DNA from: Hyphomonadaceae bacterium
Lineage (GTDB): Bacteria; Pseudomonadota; Alphaproteobacteria; Caulobacterales; Aquidulcibacteraceae
Reading direction: 5' to 3'
Assembly: GCA_021731005.1 (NCBI GenBank)
Contig: JAKFYF010000024.1
Span: 1 to 41,116, forward strand
Length of the DNA stretch: 41,116 nt
The position numbers and the translations under genes were made by a program. Each line of letters opens with the position of its first letter. Position 1 is the first letter of the stretch. Below the pieces are notes generated by a model. It saw only the letters and a program-made list of their open reading frames with translations. It had not been told where the DNA came from and ran no database searches. Shown here piece by piece: positions 1-8,735 of the stretch.

Positions 1-280
1 CCTCACCCTGCCCTCTCCCCCGCAAGGGGGGAGAGGATGCGCTGCGCCACAAACCCGCCGCCGCGCGCGCCAGCGCTTGCGCGCTCTCGAACTTGCCTCC
101 GCCTTCGCCGTCGGTTCCTACAAATTCGGTATCGCAGAATTGGCAGACCGCGCGCGCGCGATCTTCCTCGCGTCCGCTCCACAGATTGCACCCGGCAAAG
201 CGCACGAACACGGCGGGCCTGCCCGCACGCGCGCCCTCCCCCTGCAGCGTGTAGAACATCTCCTTGACCGAATACGTCAT
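1..280 (-). CDS. queE: 7-carboxy-7-deazaguanine synthase QueE (radical SAM), N-terminal part, runs off the left edge
   Basis: Reverse-strand reading from ATG at 280: [64 protein letters not shown]..., typical QueE N-terminus with the CxxxxxxxxCxxC-type region. 4-bp ATGA overlap with the queC stop. Not in the ORF list as a separate entry because it is incomplete. Confidence 0.85.
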   Translation of the reverse strand, partial: MTYSVKEMFYTLQGEGARAGRPAVFVRFAGCNLWSGREEDRARAVCQFCDTEFVGTDGEGGGKFESAQALARAAAGLWRSASSPPLRGRGQGE

Positions 281-963
281 GACGCGAACGCGGCCCATCC
301 CTTGGCGCGCAGCACGCACGCCGGGCAAATCCCGCAGCCATAGCCCCAGACGTGGCGATGCTCGCGGTCGCCCTCATAGCAGGTGTGGCTGTGTTCGACG
401 ATAAGTTCGACCAGCGCGGCCCCGCCCAGCTCCAGCGCCAGCGTCCACGTCTGCGCTTTCGTCTTGTACATCAGAGGCGTCTCGATGCGCAGCGCCCGGC
501 CCAGCCCGAGCGACAGCGCCCGCTCCATTGCGTCCAAGGTCTCGCGCCGGCAATCGGGATAGCCGGAATAGTCGGTCTCGCACATGCCGCCGATAAGCGC
601 CTCGGCGCCGCGCCGGTAGGCGTGGGCGGCGGCGATGGACAAAAACACCAGATTGCGGCCGGGAACAAAGGTGCTCGGCAAGCCGCCTTCGGCCATGACA
701 ATTGCGGCTTCGGTTGTCAGCGCGCTTTCGGCCAGCGCCCCATAGCCGGAGATATCCACGACCCGGTCCTCGCCGAGAGCCCCGCCGAGCCCGAGGGCGG
801 CTATTCGCCCCCGCAGCAGGGGGCGCTGGTCCAGCTCTACGCGATGCCTCTGTCCATAGGAAAAACCTATGGTATCAACCTGTCTATATCGAGAAAGCGC
901 CCAGGCCAGGCAGGTCGCCGAGTCTTGCCCGGCGGAGAACAGAACGAGAGCCGATGCGGGCAT
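277..963 (-). CDS. queC: 7-cyano-7-deazaguanine synthase QueC
   Basis: [19 protein letters not shown]-loop-like motif, [19 protein letters not shown], and C-terminal CxxCxxC-type cysteines (CGICPAC). Confidence 0.9.
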   Translation of the reverse strand: MPASALVLFSAGQDSATCLAWALSRYRQVDTIGFSYGQRHRVELDQRPLLRGRIAALGLGGALGEDRVVDISGYGALAESALTTEAAIVMAEGGLPSTFVPGRNLVFLSIAAAHAYRRGAEALIGGMCETDYSGYPDCRRETLDAMERALSLGLGRALRIETPLMYKTKAQTWTLALELGGAALVELIVEHSHTCYEGDREHRHVWGYGCGICPACVLRAKGWAAFAS

Positions 964-1108
964 GGTCGCCTTGATACTCCGGGTGGCGGCAGCGGGAAAA
1001 GGGCTGCACCAGCCTGGATTTATGTCCCTGCCGTCACGTTAGTGTGGCCGCGTCGCCTCAGGCGCAAGCTAGGTGACGCTCGCGTCAAGTAAATGGCGGC
1101 GACTACAG

Positions 1109-1140
1109 TTGACACGGCGCGGCTCTAAGCCTGCTATAGC
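1109..1140 (+). promoter_or_regulatory. Possible sigma70-type promoter for the TonB-dependent receptor gene
   Basis: TTGACA (1109-1114) followed after 18 nt by GCTATAGC (1133-1140), about 105 bp upstream of the ATG. By eye only. Confidence 0.35.
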
Positions 1141-1245
1141 GGCCAATGGCAGGGGTGCGGGGGGAAGACCGCAAGCCCGAGCAGGCCATGGCAAAGCGCG
1201 CGAGGCTCAGCTCAGCCGGCTGCCTCGGCAAACGGGAGGAAGGCG

Positions 1246-4107
1246 ATGAGCACCAATAAGAATTTGGGCAAGAAGAACGTGGGCTGGATGCTGCTGACCG
1301 GCGCCTCGCTCGCGGCCATGGGAGCGCTCTCGCCGGCCATGGCGCAGGACGATGCGGTGGAAGACGAGATTGTCGTCACGGCCACGGGCCGGAGCGCGGC
1401 GCTGCAAGATGTGCCAGTCGCGGTGACGGCGATCGGCAACGAGGCGCTCGAACAAGCCGGCGTCAACTCGCTCATCGACCTTCGTCAGGTGACACCGAAC
1501 TTACGCATCGGCTCGGGCCAGTCCCAGTCATCGGGGACATCGGCGTCCATTCGCGGCCTTGGCACCGGCTCCGACAACCCTGGCTTTGAAGCCGCCGTCG
1601 GCATCTTCATCGACGGTGTATACCGCGCCCGCGCGGGCACCGCGATCAACGACATGGCTGACGTGGAGCGGATCGAAATCCTGCGCGGACCGCAGGGCAC
1701 GCTCTACGGCAAGAACACCACGGCAGGCGCCATTAGCGTCGTAACCAGAGGCCCAGACTTCGAGCCCAGCATGTGGATCGAAGCCACCGGCGGCGAATTC
1801 GACCTGCTCGGCACGCGCGTCGGCGCCAACATCCCGCTTTCGGATACTTTCGCATTGCGCCTGGACGGCACGATGCGCGGCCGCGATGGTTACATCGACA
1901 TCGCCAACCAGCCTGGCGAGGCAGTCAACACCACCGACCGCTGGACCGGCCGCGCGCAGGCGCAATGGGACATCAGCAGCGACGCCTCGCTGCGCGTGAT
2001 CGTCGATGGGGCGGAAACCGGCGAGAATTGCTGCGGCGCGGTTACGCTCGCGGACACAACCAACATTCTGGTGGCGAACTCAAGCTTCCCCTTCAGCGTC
2101 GCGATGAACCTCACCCAGCCAGGGTCAATCCTGACCCCCAGCGTCTTCCCAGTCCCGATAGCGCCCAACGCCGAAGCCCGGCGCATGAGCGTGACGCCGG
2201 GACGCTCGTACGACGAGCAGACCGAGGATTTTGGCGTCTCCGGGCAACTCGATTGGAACATCGGCGATATTAATCTCACCTCGATCACCGCCTATCGCGA
2301 CTGGGATTCCAATCGCGACCAGGACATCGATTTCTCGGCAATGGATCGCGCTTATCGCGACGATCTGAAAATTGGCGTGGAGTCGTTCACCCAGGAAATC
2401 CGCCTGCAGGGTGAATTCGGCCGCGTGAACTGGCTGGTCGGCGCCTTCTACGGCGACGAAACCATCGAGCAGACCGACAACATCCGCTACGGAGCGCAGG
2501 CTGACGATTACATCAATAACTTGCTCGGCCTGATCGATTTTTCTGGCGCCGGCGCACCAGACCTCAACGGGTTCGGGCCAGGTTTGCCCGCCCCAAATCC
2601 AAATAACGGCACCGGACAAGGAGTATTCGGCTGCAATCCGCTCGCCGGCCAATGCGCCATCCCGTTTGTTCTAGGATCCTTGAGAACTGTGTTTGGCGCC
2701 GGCGCTGATCTGGCTGTCCCGGGGACGACTACAACTCTCAGCAATCTCGCCCTCGGCGGCTTTGCCGGCGCCTTGTCTGCAGCCAACCTCACCAACGCCG
2801 GCCAACAAGGCGACCAATGGGGCGTCGATACAACGACGATGGCGATTTTCACCCACAACGAAATTAGCCTCACCGACAATCTCGTCCTCACCATCGGCGC
2901 GCGCTACACGCAGGAAGAGAAAAAAATGAGCGCGGATCTGAACGCGACTCAGCCGGCCTGTGACGCGATCCGCGCTAACCGCGACGTCGCCTACGGTGCG
3001 CTTGTGCTGGAGCAGATCGTGCGCGCCGCAGTGCCGGCGGGCACCCCGGGGCAACCGGGTTTGCTGCGGACCTTGGCGACCGGCTTCCCGTCGGCGCTGA
3101 CGCTGACCTGCAACCCTGCGGTCAACAACGTGCAGGCGTTGCAGAATGGCGGTGTCTATGGCGGCGACTTCACCGATGACGCGATCAGCGGTACGGTTTC
3201 GATGGCCTATCATCTCACCGACGATCTGATGGTCTATGGCGGCTACTCGCGCGGGTTCAAGTCCGGCGGCTTCAACATCGACCAATCCGGCATGGCGGTG
3301 CGGCCTTGGACTGTACCTGAAGGCGTGGCGCTATCGCCCTACGCGCAGAGCGTGGTTACCTTCCTGCGGTCTCTGGGCCTCGAAGCCCCGACGACCTTCG
3401 GGGCGCAAGACCTCGACTTCGATCCCGAGACAGTCGACGCCTATGAGCTGGGCATGAAATCGACGTTCGGGCCCATCACGCTCAATCTGGCGGGCTATTA
3501 CCAGCAGCTGCACGACTATCAGCTCAACGCCTTCAACGGCTTCAATTTCATCACGCGCAACGTGCCGGAAGTGATCAGCCAGGGCGTTGAAATCGAAATG
3601 GCGGCGCGGCCCATGGATGCGCTCATGCTTACGTTGGGCGCCGTCTACAGCGATGTCTATTATGACAGCACGGTGGCGTTCGCCGGCAACCAGGGCAATC
3701 CGGACGACGTTGTGAGGTCAGGCGATCCGCTTGCGCAATCGCCGGAATGGACCTTTACCGGTTCGGCGCTCTACGAAATCCCGCTCGGGGATGCGTTGAA
3801 GGTCACCCTCTACGGCAATGGCCGTTATGTCAGCGAATACCGGTTGCAGACGCTGGGACGCAACCCGTTGACCGATCAAGAAGCGTTCACGATATTTGAC
3901 GGCCGCATCGGCTTCGGCGCCGCCGATGATCGTTGGGCGGTCGAGCTGTGGGGTCGCAACTTGACCGACGAGTACTATTCGATCGGCGCGTTTGCGGTGC
4001 CGGAACAAACTATCTTCAATGAGGCAACCCAGTTGCGCCAGGGCGTGTTCGCGGCCTACCCGAACGAGCCGCGCACCGTGGGCGTGACGCTCCGCGCGCG
4101 CTACTGA
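1246..4107 (+). CDS. TonB-dependent receptor
   Basis: Signal peptide, TonB-box-like DEIVVTATGR, plug motifs (VPVAVTAIG, VERIEILRGPQGTLYGKNTTAGAISVVTR), C-terminal beta-barrel ending GVTLRARY; RBS gggagga. Confidence 0.93.
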   Translation: MSTNKNLGKKNVGWMLLTGASLAAMGALSPAMAQDDAVEDEIVVTATGRSAALQDVPVAVTAIGNEALEQAGVNSLIDLRQVTPNLRIGSGQSQSSGTSASIRGLGTGSDNPGFEAAVGIFIDGVYRARAGTAINDMADVERIEILRGPQGTLYGKNTTAGAISVVTRGPDFEPSMWIEATGGEFDLLGTRVGANIPLSDTFALRLDGTMRGRDGYIDIANQPGEAVNTTDRWTGRAQAQWDISSDASLRVIVDGAETGENCCGAVTLADTTNILVANSSFPFSVAMNLTQPGSILTPSVFPVPIAPNAEARRMSVTPGRSYDEQTEDFGVSGQLDWNIGDINLTSITAYRDWDSNRDQDIDFSAMDRAYRDDLKIGVESFTQEIRLQGEFGRVNWLVGAFYGDETIEQTDNIRYGAQADDYINNLLGLIDFSGAGAPDLNGFGPGLPAPNPNNGTGQGVFGCNPLAGQCAIPFVLGSLRTVFGAGADLAVPGTTTTLSNLALGGFAGALSAANLTNAGQQGDQWGVDTTTMAIFTHNEISLTDNLVLTIGARYTQEEKKMSADLNATQPACDAIRANRDVAYGALVLEQIVRAAVPAGTPGQPGLLRTLATGFPSALTLTCNPAVNNVQALQNGGVYGGDFTDDAISGTVSMAYHLTDDLMVYGGYSRGFKSGGFNIDQSGMAVRPWTVPEGVALSPYAQSVVTFLRSLGLEAPTTFGAQDLDFDPETVDAYELGMKSTFGPITLNLAGYYQQLHDYQLNAFNGFNFITRNVPEVISQGVEIEMAARPMDALMLTLGAVYSDVYYDSTVAFAGNQGNPDDVVRSGDPLAQSPEWTFTGSALYEIPLGDALKVTLYGNGRYVSEYRLQTLGRNPLTDQEAFTIFDGRIGFGAADDRWAVELWGRNLTDEYYSIGAFAVPEQTIFNEATQLRQGVFAAYPNEPRTVGVTLRARY

Positions 4108-4222
4108 GCGCTCGCGCCACACCGCGTTTCTCAACGGCCGGGGCTCTCGCTCCGGCCGTTTTCTTTGCGGCGGCTGTGCAAACCGCCTAAGCTCACGCCA
4201 AGCTCACGCTGGGAATCGCTCC

Positions 4223-4591
4223 ATGGCCGACCTTGCCGCGCTCGACATTCTCATCGTTGACGACGACGCGCCGATGCGCGCCATCGTCGAACGTGCGTTG
4301 CGGGCGGCGGGGGCCACGCGCATCCGCACCGCCGAGAGCGCCCCGGTCGCGCTCGCGCGGCTCGCCGACCAAGCCGCCGACCTCATCGTCACCGACCACC
4401 AGATGCCGGAAATGGCCGGGCTCGAATTCGTGGCCGCCATCCGCGCCGACGCGCGCTTGAAGCACGCGCGTGTGCTGATGATCTCGGGCTACGCCGACAT
4501 CGCCAACAGCGCCCCGGGCGTCGACGCCGTGCTGATCAAGCCGGTCGAGACAAGCGCCCTGTTGGGCGCGGTGGAGAAGGCGCTGGGGTAG
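4223..4591 (+). CDS. Single-domain response regulator (CheY-like receiver)
   Basis: LIVDDDAPMR, IVTDHQMPEM, MISGYAD, and LIKPVE give the acidic pocket, phospho-Asp and Lys; 122 aa with no output domain. Confidence 0.88.
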   Translation: MADLAALDILIVDDDAPMRAIVERALRAAGATRIRTAESAPVALARLADQAADLIVTDHQMPEMAGLEFVAAIRADARLKHARVLMISGYADIANSAPGVDAVLIKPVETSALLGAVEKALG

Positions 4592-4604
4592 CGCCGCCGC
4601 CGTT

Positions 4605-4652
4605 CCTCCCCCGCAAGCGGGGGAGGTGGCGAGCGAAGCGAGCCGGAGGGGG
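4605..4652 (+). repeat. Short GC-rich dyad repeat (CTCCCCCGC..GCGGGGGAG family)
   Basis: tcctcccccgcaagcgggggaggtggcgagcgaagcgagccggaggggg; related sequences at 1-40, 10969-10995, 13808-13833 and 41022-41063. Confidence 0.7.
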
Positions 4653-4678
4653 TAAGTGCGCGGCGCCGCCCCCTCAGC

Positions 4679-4740
4679 CCAGCCACTCATGCGGACGCGC
4701 CAGTTGTGCTGTTCGACCGTTCAGCCGCATGAGTGGCTGG
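4679..4740. repeat. Perfect 16-bp inverted repeat with 30-nt spacer between convergent genes
   Basis: CCAGCCACTCATGCGG (4679-4694) and CCGCATGAGTGGCTGG (4725-4740) are exact reverse complements. Confidence 0.85.
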
Positions 4741-4770
4741 ACAGCTCCCCCGCTCGCGGGGGAGCAAAGA

Positions 4771-5655
4771 TCACGCCTTCCCGCGCAGCATTTCGATGAT
4801 GCCGGAGAAATCGCGCGCGGCGCCGCCGCGTTGCACGAATTCATCGAACAAGGCTTCCGCGGCGCCGCCGAGCGGGGTGGGTGCGCCAGCCATTTCCGCC
4901 GCGTCCTGCGCCAACTTCAAATCCTTCAGCATCATCGCGGCGGCAAACCCGCCTTCGTAGCCGCGGTTCGAAGGCGCCGCGGGCACCGGTCCCGGCCACG
5001 GGCAGTACGAGGTCAGCGACCAGCATTGCCCGGAGGCATTGGAGGCAATGTCGAAGAATTTCCGCGCGTCGAGCCCAAGGCGCTCGGCCAGCACGAACGC
5101 TTCGCACACGCCAATCATGGAAATGCCGAGCAACATGTTGTTGCAGATCTTTGCCGCCTGCCCCGCGCCGCTCGCGCCCGCATGAATGACGGCTTTCGCC
5201 ATCGGCTTCAGCGCTTGCTCAAACTCGGCGAAATCCTGCTCGCGGCAACCGACCATGAAAGTGAGCGTGCCCCCGCTCGCCGCCGCCGTGCCGCCGGAAA
5301 CCGGTGCGTCAGCGGCGCGGAAACCCTGCATCGAAGCGTCGCGCGCGACCGTGCGGGCGCTGTCGACGTCGATGGTTGAGCAATCGACCAGCAGCGCATC
5401 CTTGCGCGCATTGGGCAGGATCGCCTCCATGTAGACGCTCGACACGTGGCTCCCCGCCGGCAGCATGGTGACGACTATATCGGCATCCTTCACCGCCTCG
5501 GAGGCCGAGGACGCGCCTGTCATGCCCTGCTCGGCCGCGCGCGCTAGCGCCTCCTTGGAAAGATCGAACGCCACCACCTCGCGCCCGGCCTTGACCTGAT
5601 TGGCGGCCATGCCTGAGCCCATATTGCCTAGGCCGATAAATGCGACGCGGGTCAT
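4771..5655 (-). CDS. mmsB: 3-hydroxyisobutyrate dehydrogenase
   Basis: MTRVAFIGLGNMGSGMAANQVKAG, DAPVSGGTAAASGGTLTFMVG, GQAAKICNNMLLGISMIGVCEAF motifs. Confidence 0.9.
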   Translation of the reverse strand: MTRVAFIGLGNMGSGMAANQVKAGREVVAFDLSKEALARAAEQGMTGASSASEAVKDADIVVTMLPAGSHVSSVYMEAILPNARKDALLVDCSTIDVDSARTVARDASMQGFRAADAPVSGGTAAASGGTLTFMVGCREQDFAEFEQALKPMAKAVIHAGASGAGQAAKICNNMLLGISMIGVCEAFVLAERLGLDARKFFDIASNASGQCWSLTSYCPWPGPVPAAPSNRGYEGGFAAAMMLKDLKLAQDAAEMAGAPTPLGGAAEALFDEFVQRGGAARDFSGIIEMLRGKA

Positions 5656-5959
5656 GGGGGCGCTCCGGGCTTGGGCGGTAAAGATGTTTCCGTCATCATG
5701 GCCGCTCTCTTAACACAAACCGCGTCCGGCGCGCGACCTCGCAGCGCCAGCGCCCTCGCCGGCCGACACTGACGTTTCAAGGCCGGAGCGCGCGGCGGCG
5801 CCGCGCGGAGGAGGACGCATGCGGCGATCGCTCTGCGCGTTTGCGGCGCTGGCCTTTGGCGCGGCGCACCCCGGCGCTCGCCTGCGGACACTCAAAACTG
5901 ATGGCGGGCGTCGACACCATTGGGCGCCGAGCCTAGAAAAACCGTGTGGGAGGAGATGC

Positions 5960-6592
5960 ATGCGGGGTTTGGTTTGCGCGCTTGCGCTTTGTGCGGCGCC
6001 ACTAACATCGGCGCGCGCCGGGGAGGCAAGTGCGCCCCCTGCGTCGGTCGCGCAAGCGCTCATCGCCGCCGCTGGCGCGGAAGGCGTGTTCGCCATTGTC
6101 GAAGGGCGCCCAGCCAGCGCGCGCCATCTCGGCAGCGGATTGCTGTGCCGCTTCCAAGCCGACGGCCAGGGCGGGCGCATCGTTATCTTTCCGGGCCTGC
6201 CGCGTGGCGACGACGTCGCCTGCGAATTCGCCGATGCAAGCGTGAACATTCGGCTGCACGCAACCAGGCTGCCAACGCGCGCGACCCTCAGCGAGGTCGC
6301 CGCCGCGGCGGAAGGAGCCTTGCGCCGGGCGGCGCCGCAAGCAAGCCTTCGCGGAGCGCCAAGCGAAGCGCCAGCGACCGCGGCGATTCCCGCTTGGCGG
6401 CGCATCGAACTGGCCATCCCTGGCGAAGACGGCGACGGCGATTATCTCAGCCTCTATGTCGCCCAGCGCGGCGCCTGGACGTTCAAGATGCGCACCCGCG
6501 CGCCCGCCCCGGACGATGCGGCGCGGGCGCGCGTGCAGGAGCGCGCCGACCTGATGTGGCGCGGCGCGCTCGCCGATATCGTCGCGCGTTGA
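5960..6592 (+). CDS. Hypothetical secreted protein
   Basis: Internal start MRGLVCALALCAAPLTSARA (signal peptide) with RBS gggaggag just upstream is preferred over the ORF start at 5819. Confidence 0.6.
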   Translation: MRGLVCALALCAAPLTSARAGEASAPPASVAQALIAAAGAEGVFAIVEGRPASARHLGSGLLCRFQADGQGGRIVIFPGLPRGDDVACEFADASVNIRLHATRLPTRATLSEVAAAAEGALRRAAPQASLRGAPSEAPATAAIPAWRRIELAIPGEDGDGDYLSLYVAQRGAWTFKMRTRAPAPDDAARARVQERADLMWRGALADIVAR

Positions 6593-6666
6593 GCAAACGA
6601 AAACGCCACGACAGCCCCCTGTCGCGGCGTTGAAGTCGAGGGGAGTTCGCCTCTTCTTGGGTTCGC

Positions 6667-7170
6667 TTACATTGCCGCCAGGCGCACCATGCGGCGCAAT
6701 TCATCCGGCTCGCTAGCGCGGCGCTTCTTGGCCTGGCTCGGCTGGTAGGAAAGACGCGCGTGATCTTGGCAATACGGACCACACGAGGACGAGCGCCCGC
6801 AAAATGCAAAGGCCGAGTCGGTGGGATCACCGATGGGATATTTGCACATGCTTTCGTTGAGGGTAAGTACGGTGGCGGTCTTGCCATCGGCGAACCGAAC
6901 CGGTTCAAGATCGGGAATGACCACATGCGGCACGCTTGAAGGCAGGCGCATCCGCGGCGCCGTCGGCCCAACGATCCGCGGCCGCGCCGTCCGCACCGGC
7001 CGTTTGGCCGGCCGCGAGGGCGTCGCACGCCCGGCCAAACCAAGCCGGTGCACCTTGCCGATCACGGCGTTCCGTGTAACCCCGCCTAATTGTTTGGCGA
7101 TCTGGCTGGCCGAGAGACCCTCGGTCCATAACTTACGCAATAGCGCAACGCGCTCTTCGCTCCAACCCAT
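6667..7170 (-). CDS. gcrA: GcrA cell-cycle regulator
   Basis: MGWSEERVALLRKLWTEGLSASQIAKQLGGVTRNAVIGKVHRLGL at the N-terminus; CKYPIGDPTDSAFAFCGR...GPYCQDHARLSYQP at the C-terminus. Confidence 0.93.
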   Translation of the reverse strand: MGWSEERVALLRKLWTEGLSASQIAKQLGGVTRNAVIGKVHRLGLAGRATPSRPAKRPVRTARPRIVGPTAPRMRLPSSVPHVVIPDLEPVRFADGKTATVLTLNESMCKYPIGDPTDSAFAFCGRSSSCGPYCQDHARLSYQPSQAKKRRASEPDELRRMVRLAAM

Positions 7171-7422
7171 AGCACAAGCCCCCTTGGCCCAGGCCCGCCT
7201 CTCAGCGGGAATGACCCACCATTCGCTCAAATAGGGAAGATGTCAACCAATAGCGGGGGGTAAGGCTGGCGCCCCCTACCCCTTGGGGTTATTCACCGGA
7301 CTGGCTGGTTTGATCCACAGTTTATTCTAGGTTCTGTCCAGAGACGTTTTTCGTAAAACTGTCGCACTAACCGCTCCTTAGCGCGATACTCCGAGGAACC
7401 GACTCGGGTATGCTAAGAATAT

Positions 7423-8253
7423 ATGAAAGGCCATGTTCACGAAATGGACACCCGTGTCTCCTCGGCAACACTCGCCAGCCGTCACTATGGCGCCATCAAT
7501 TGGCTTGGGCTGCAGACGCTGATTCAGCGCGAAGTGCAGCGCTTTCTCAAGGTCGGCGCCCAGACCGTGCTTGCGCCGCTGATCCAGACGCTGCTGTTCA
7601 TGATGGTGTTCACCTTGGTGCGGGGGGGCGATTGGCCAGGGTCGACCCGGGCCTATGCCGATGGGTTGGCCGCGGGCCTGGTGATGATGTCGATCCTTTC
7701 GAATGCGTTCCAGAATTCTTCGTCCTCGCTGGTCATCGCCAAGGTGCAGGGCAACGCGGTCGACTTCCTGATGCCGCCGCTTTCGGCGCTCGAGCTCACC
7801 ATCGCCTTCATCGTCGGCGCCGCCGCGCGCGGCATGTTGGTGGGGCTTGCGAGCCTGATCGCGGTATCATGGCTCGCCAATGTCCTGCCCGCGCATCCGC
7901 TGGCGGCGCTGTATTATGCGCTGGTCGCCTCGGTGATCTTTGGCGCCATCGGTTTGCTTGGGGGAGTGTGGGCCGACAAGTTCGACCATCTCGCGGCGGT
8001 GACGAATTTCGTGATCGTGCCGCTCACGTTTCTTTCCGGCACCTTCTATTCAACCGCGATCCTGCCCGAGCCGGTGCGCACCATTTCGCACTACAATCCA
8101 GTGTTCTCGCTGATCGACGGCTTCCGCTACGGCTTCATCGGCCATGCCGACGCGCCGCTGCTGACGGGCGCGGCGATCACCGGCGGCTTGGCGCTTGCGC
8201 TTTCCTGGTGCTGCTGGGCGATGCTGAAGAGCGGGTATCGGTTGCGGTCGTGA
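7423..8253 (+). CDS. ABC-2 type transporter permease
   Basis: Six-TM-like hydrophobic profile, LIQREVQRFLKV N-terminus, LSGTFYSTAILPEPVRTISHYNPVFSLIDGFRYGFIG typical of ABC-2 permeases. The start could be 7444 (MDTRV). Confidence 0.88.
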   Translation: MKGHVHEMDTRVSSATLASRHYGAINWLGLQTLIQREVQRFLKVGAQTVLAPLIQTLLFMMVFTLVRGGDWPGSTRAYADGLAAGLVMMSILSNAFQNSSSSLVIAKVQGNAVDFLMPPLSALELTIAFIVGAAARGMLVGLASLIAVSWLANVLPAHPLAALYYALVASVIFGAIGLLGGVWADKFDHLAAVTNFVIVPLTFLSGTFYSTAILPEPVRTISHYNPVFSLIDGFRYGFIGHADAPLLTGAAITGGLALALSWCCWAMLKSGYRLRS

Positions 8254-8290
8254 TGGCTCTGGTTAGCGCTGCTCGTCGTCATTGAGCTAG

Positions 8291-8632
8291 TCACACCCGC
8301 ACCACGAAACGCTTGCGCATCGGCGCAAGCACGCGCCAGACGCCGGTGAAACCGGGCTCGATGACGAAGCTGTCGCCGGCCTTGAAGCGGTGCGGCGCGC
8401 CCCCGTCGGGAACCAGTTCGCACGCGCCTTCTAGCAGGTGGCAGAACTCCCATTCGTCGTACTTCACGCGCCATGCGCCAACATCGGCCGCCCACTCGCC
8501 GGCATAGGTTCCGTCGCGCTCATAATCGAGCCGCGTCTCGGTCATCGGCGCGCCCTCGATCAGGCGATCGGCGGCGATAGGTTCGCGCGTGCTCGCTCCG
8601 CCGACGATTGGGTGGAGCTTGCTCATATGCAT
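8291..8632 (-). CDS. Cupin-domain protein (small cupin, DUF861-like)
   Basis: ERDGTYAGEWAADVGAWRVKYDEWEFCHLLEGACELVPDGGAPHRFKAGDSFVIEPGFTGVWRVLAPMRKRFVV; start chosen at MHMSKLHP, downstream of a repeat element. Confidence 0.8.
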   Translation of the reverse strand: MHMSKLHPIVGGASTREPIAADRLIEGAPMTETRLDYERDGTYAGEWAADVGAWRVKYDEWEFCHLLEGACELVPDGGAPHRFKAGDSFVIEPGFTGVWRVLAPMRKRFVVRV

Positions 8633-8638
8633 GGCCTC

Positions 8639-8733
8639 ATGGACCGCCGGCGTCCTCGCCGGCAGCGGTGTTTGAGCTTGCACGCACGGGCGGTTATGGG
8701 AACGCCTTGCCGCCGAGGACGCCGGCGGTCCAT
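8639..8733. repeat. 95-bp element with 25-bp near-perfect terminal inverted repeats (copy 1)
   Basis: ATGGACCGCCGGCGTCCTCGCCGGC ... GCCGCCGAGGACGCCGGCGGTCCAT; second copy at 10818-10915. Confidence 0.85.
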
Positions 8734-8735
8734 AA

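Noticed and set aside
5819-6592. The 257-aa ORF starting at 5819 as the full secreted protein
   Set aside because: Would give two tandem signal-peptide-like starts; the internal ATG at 5960 has its own RBS and a proper signal peptide.
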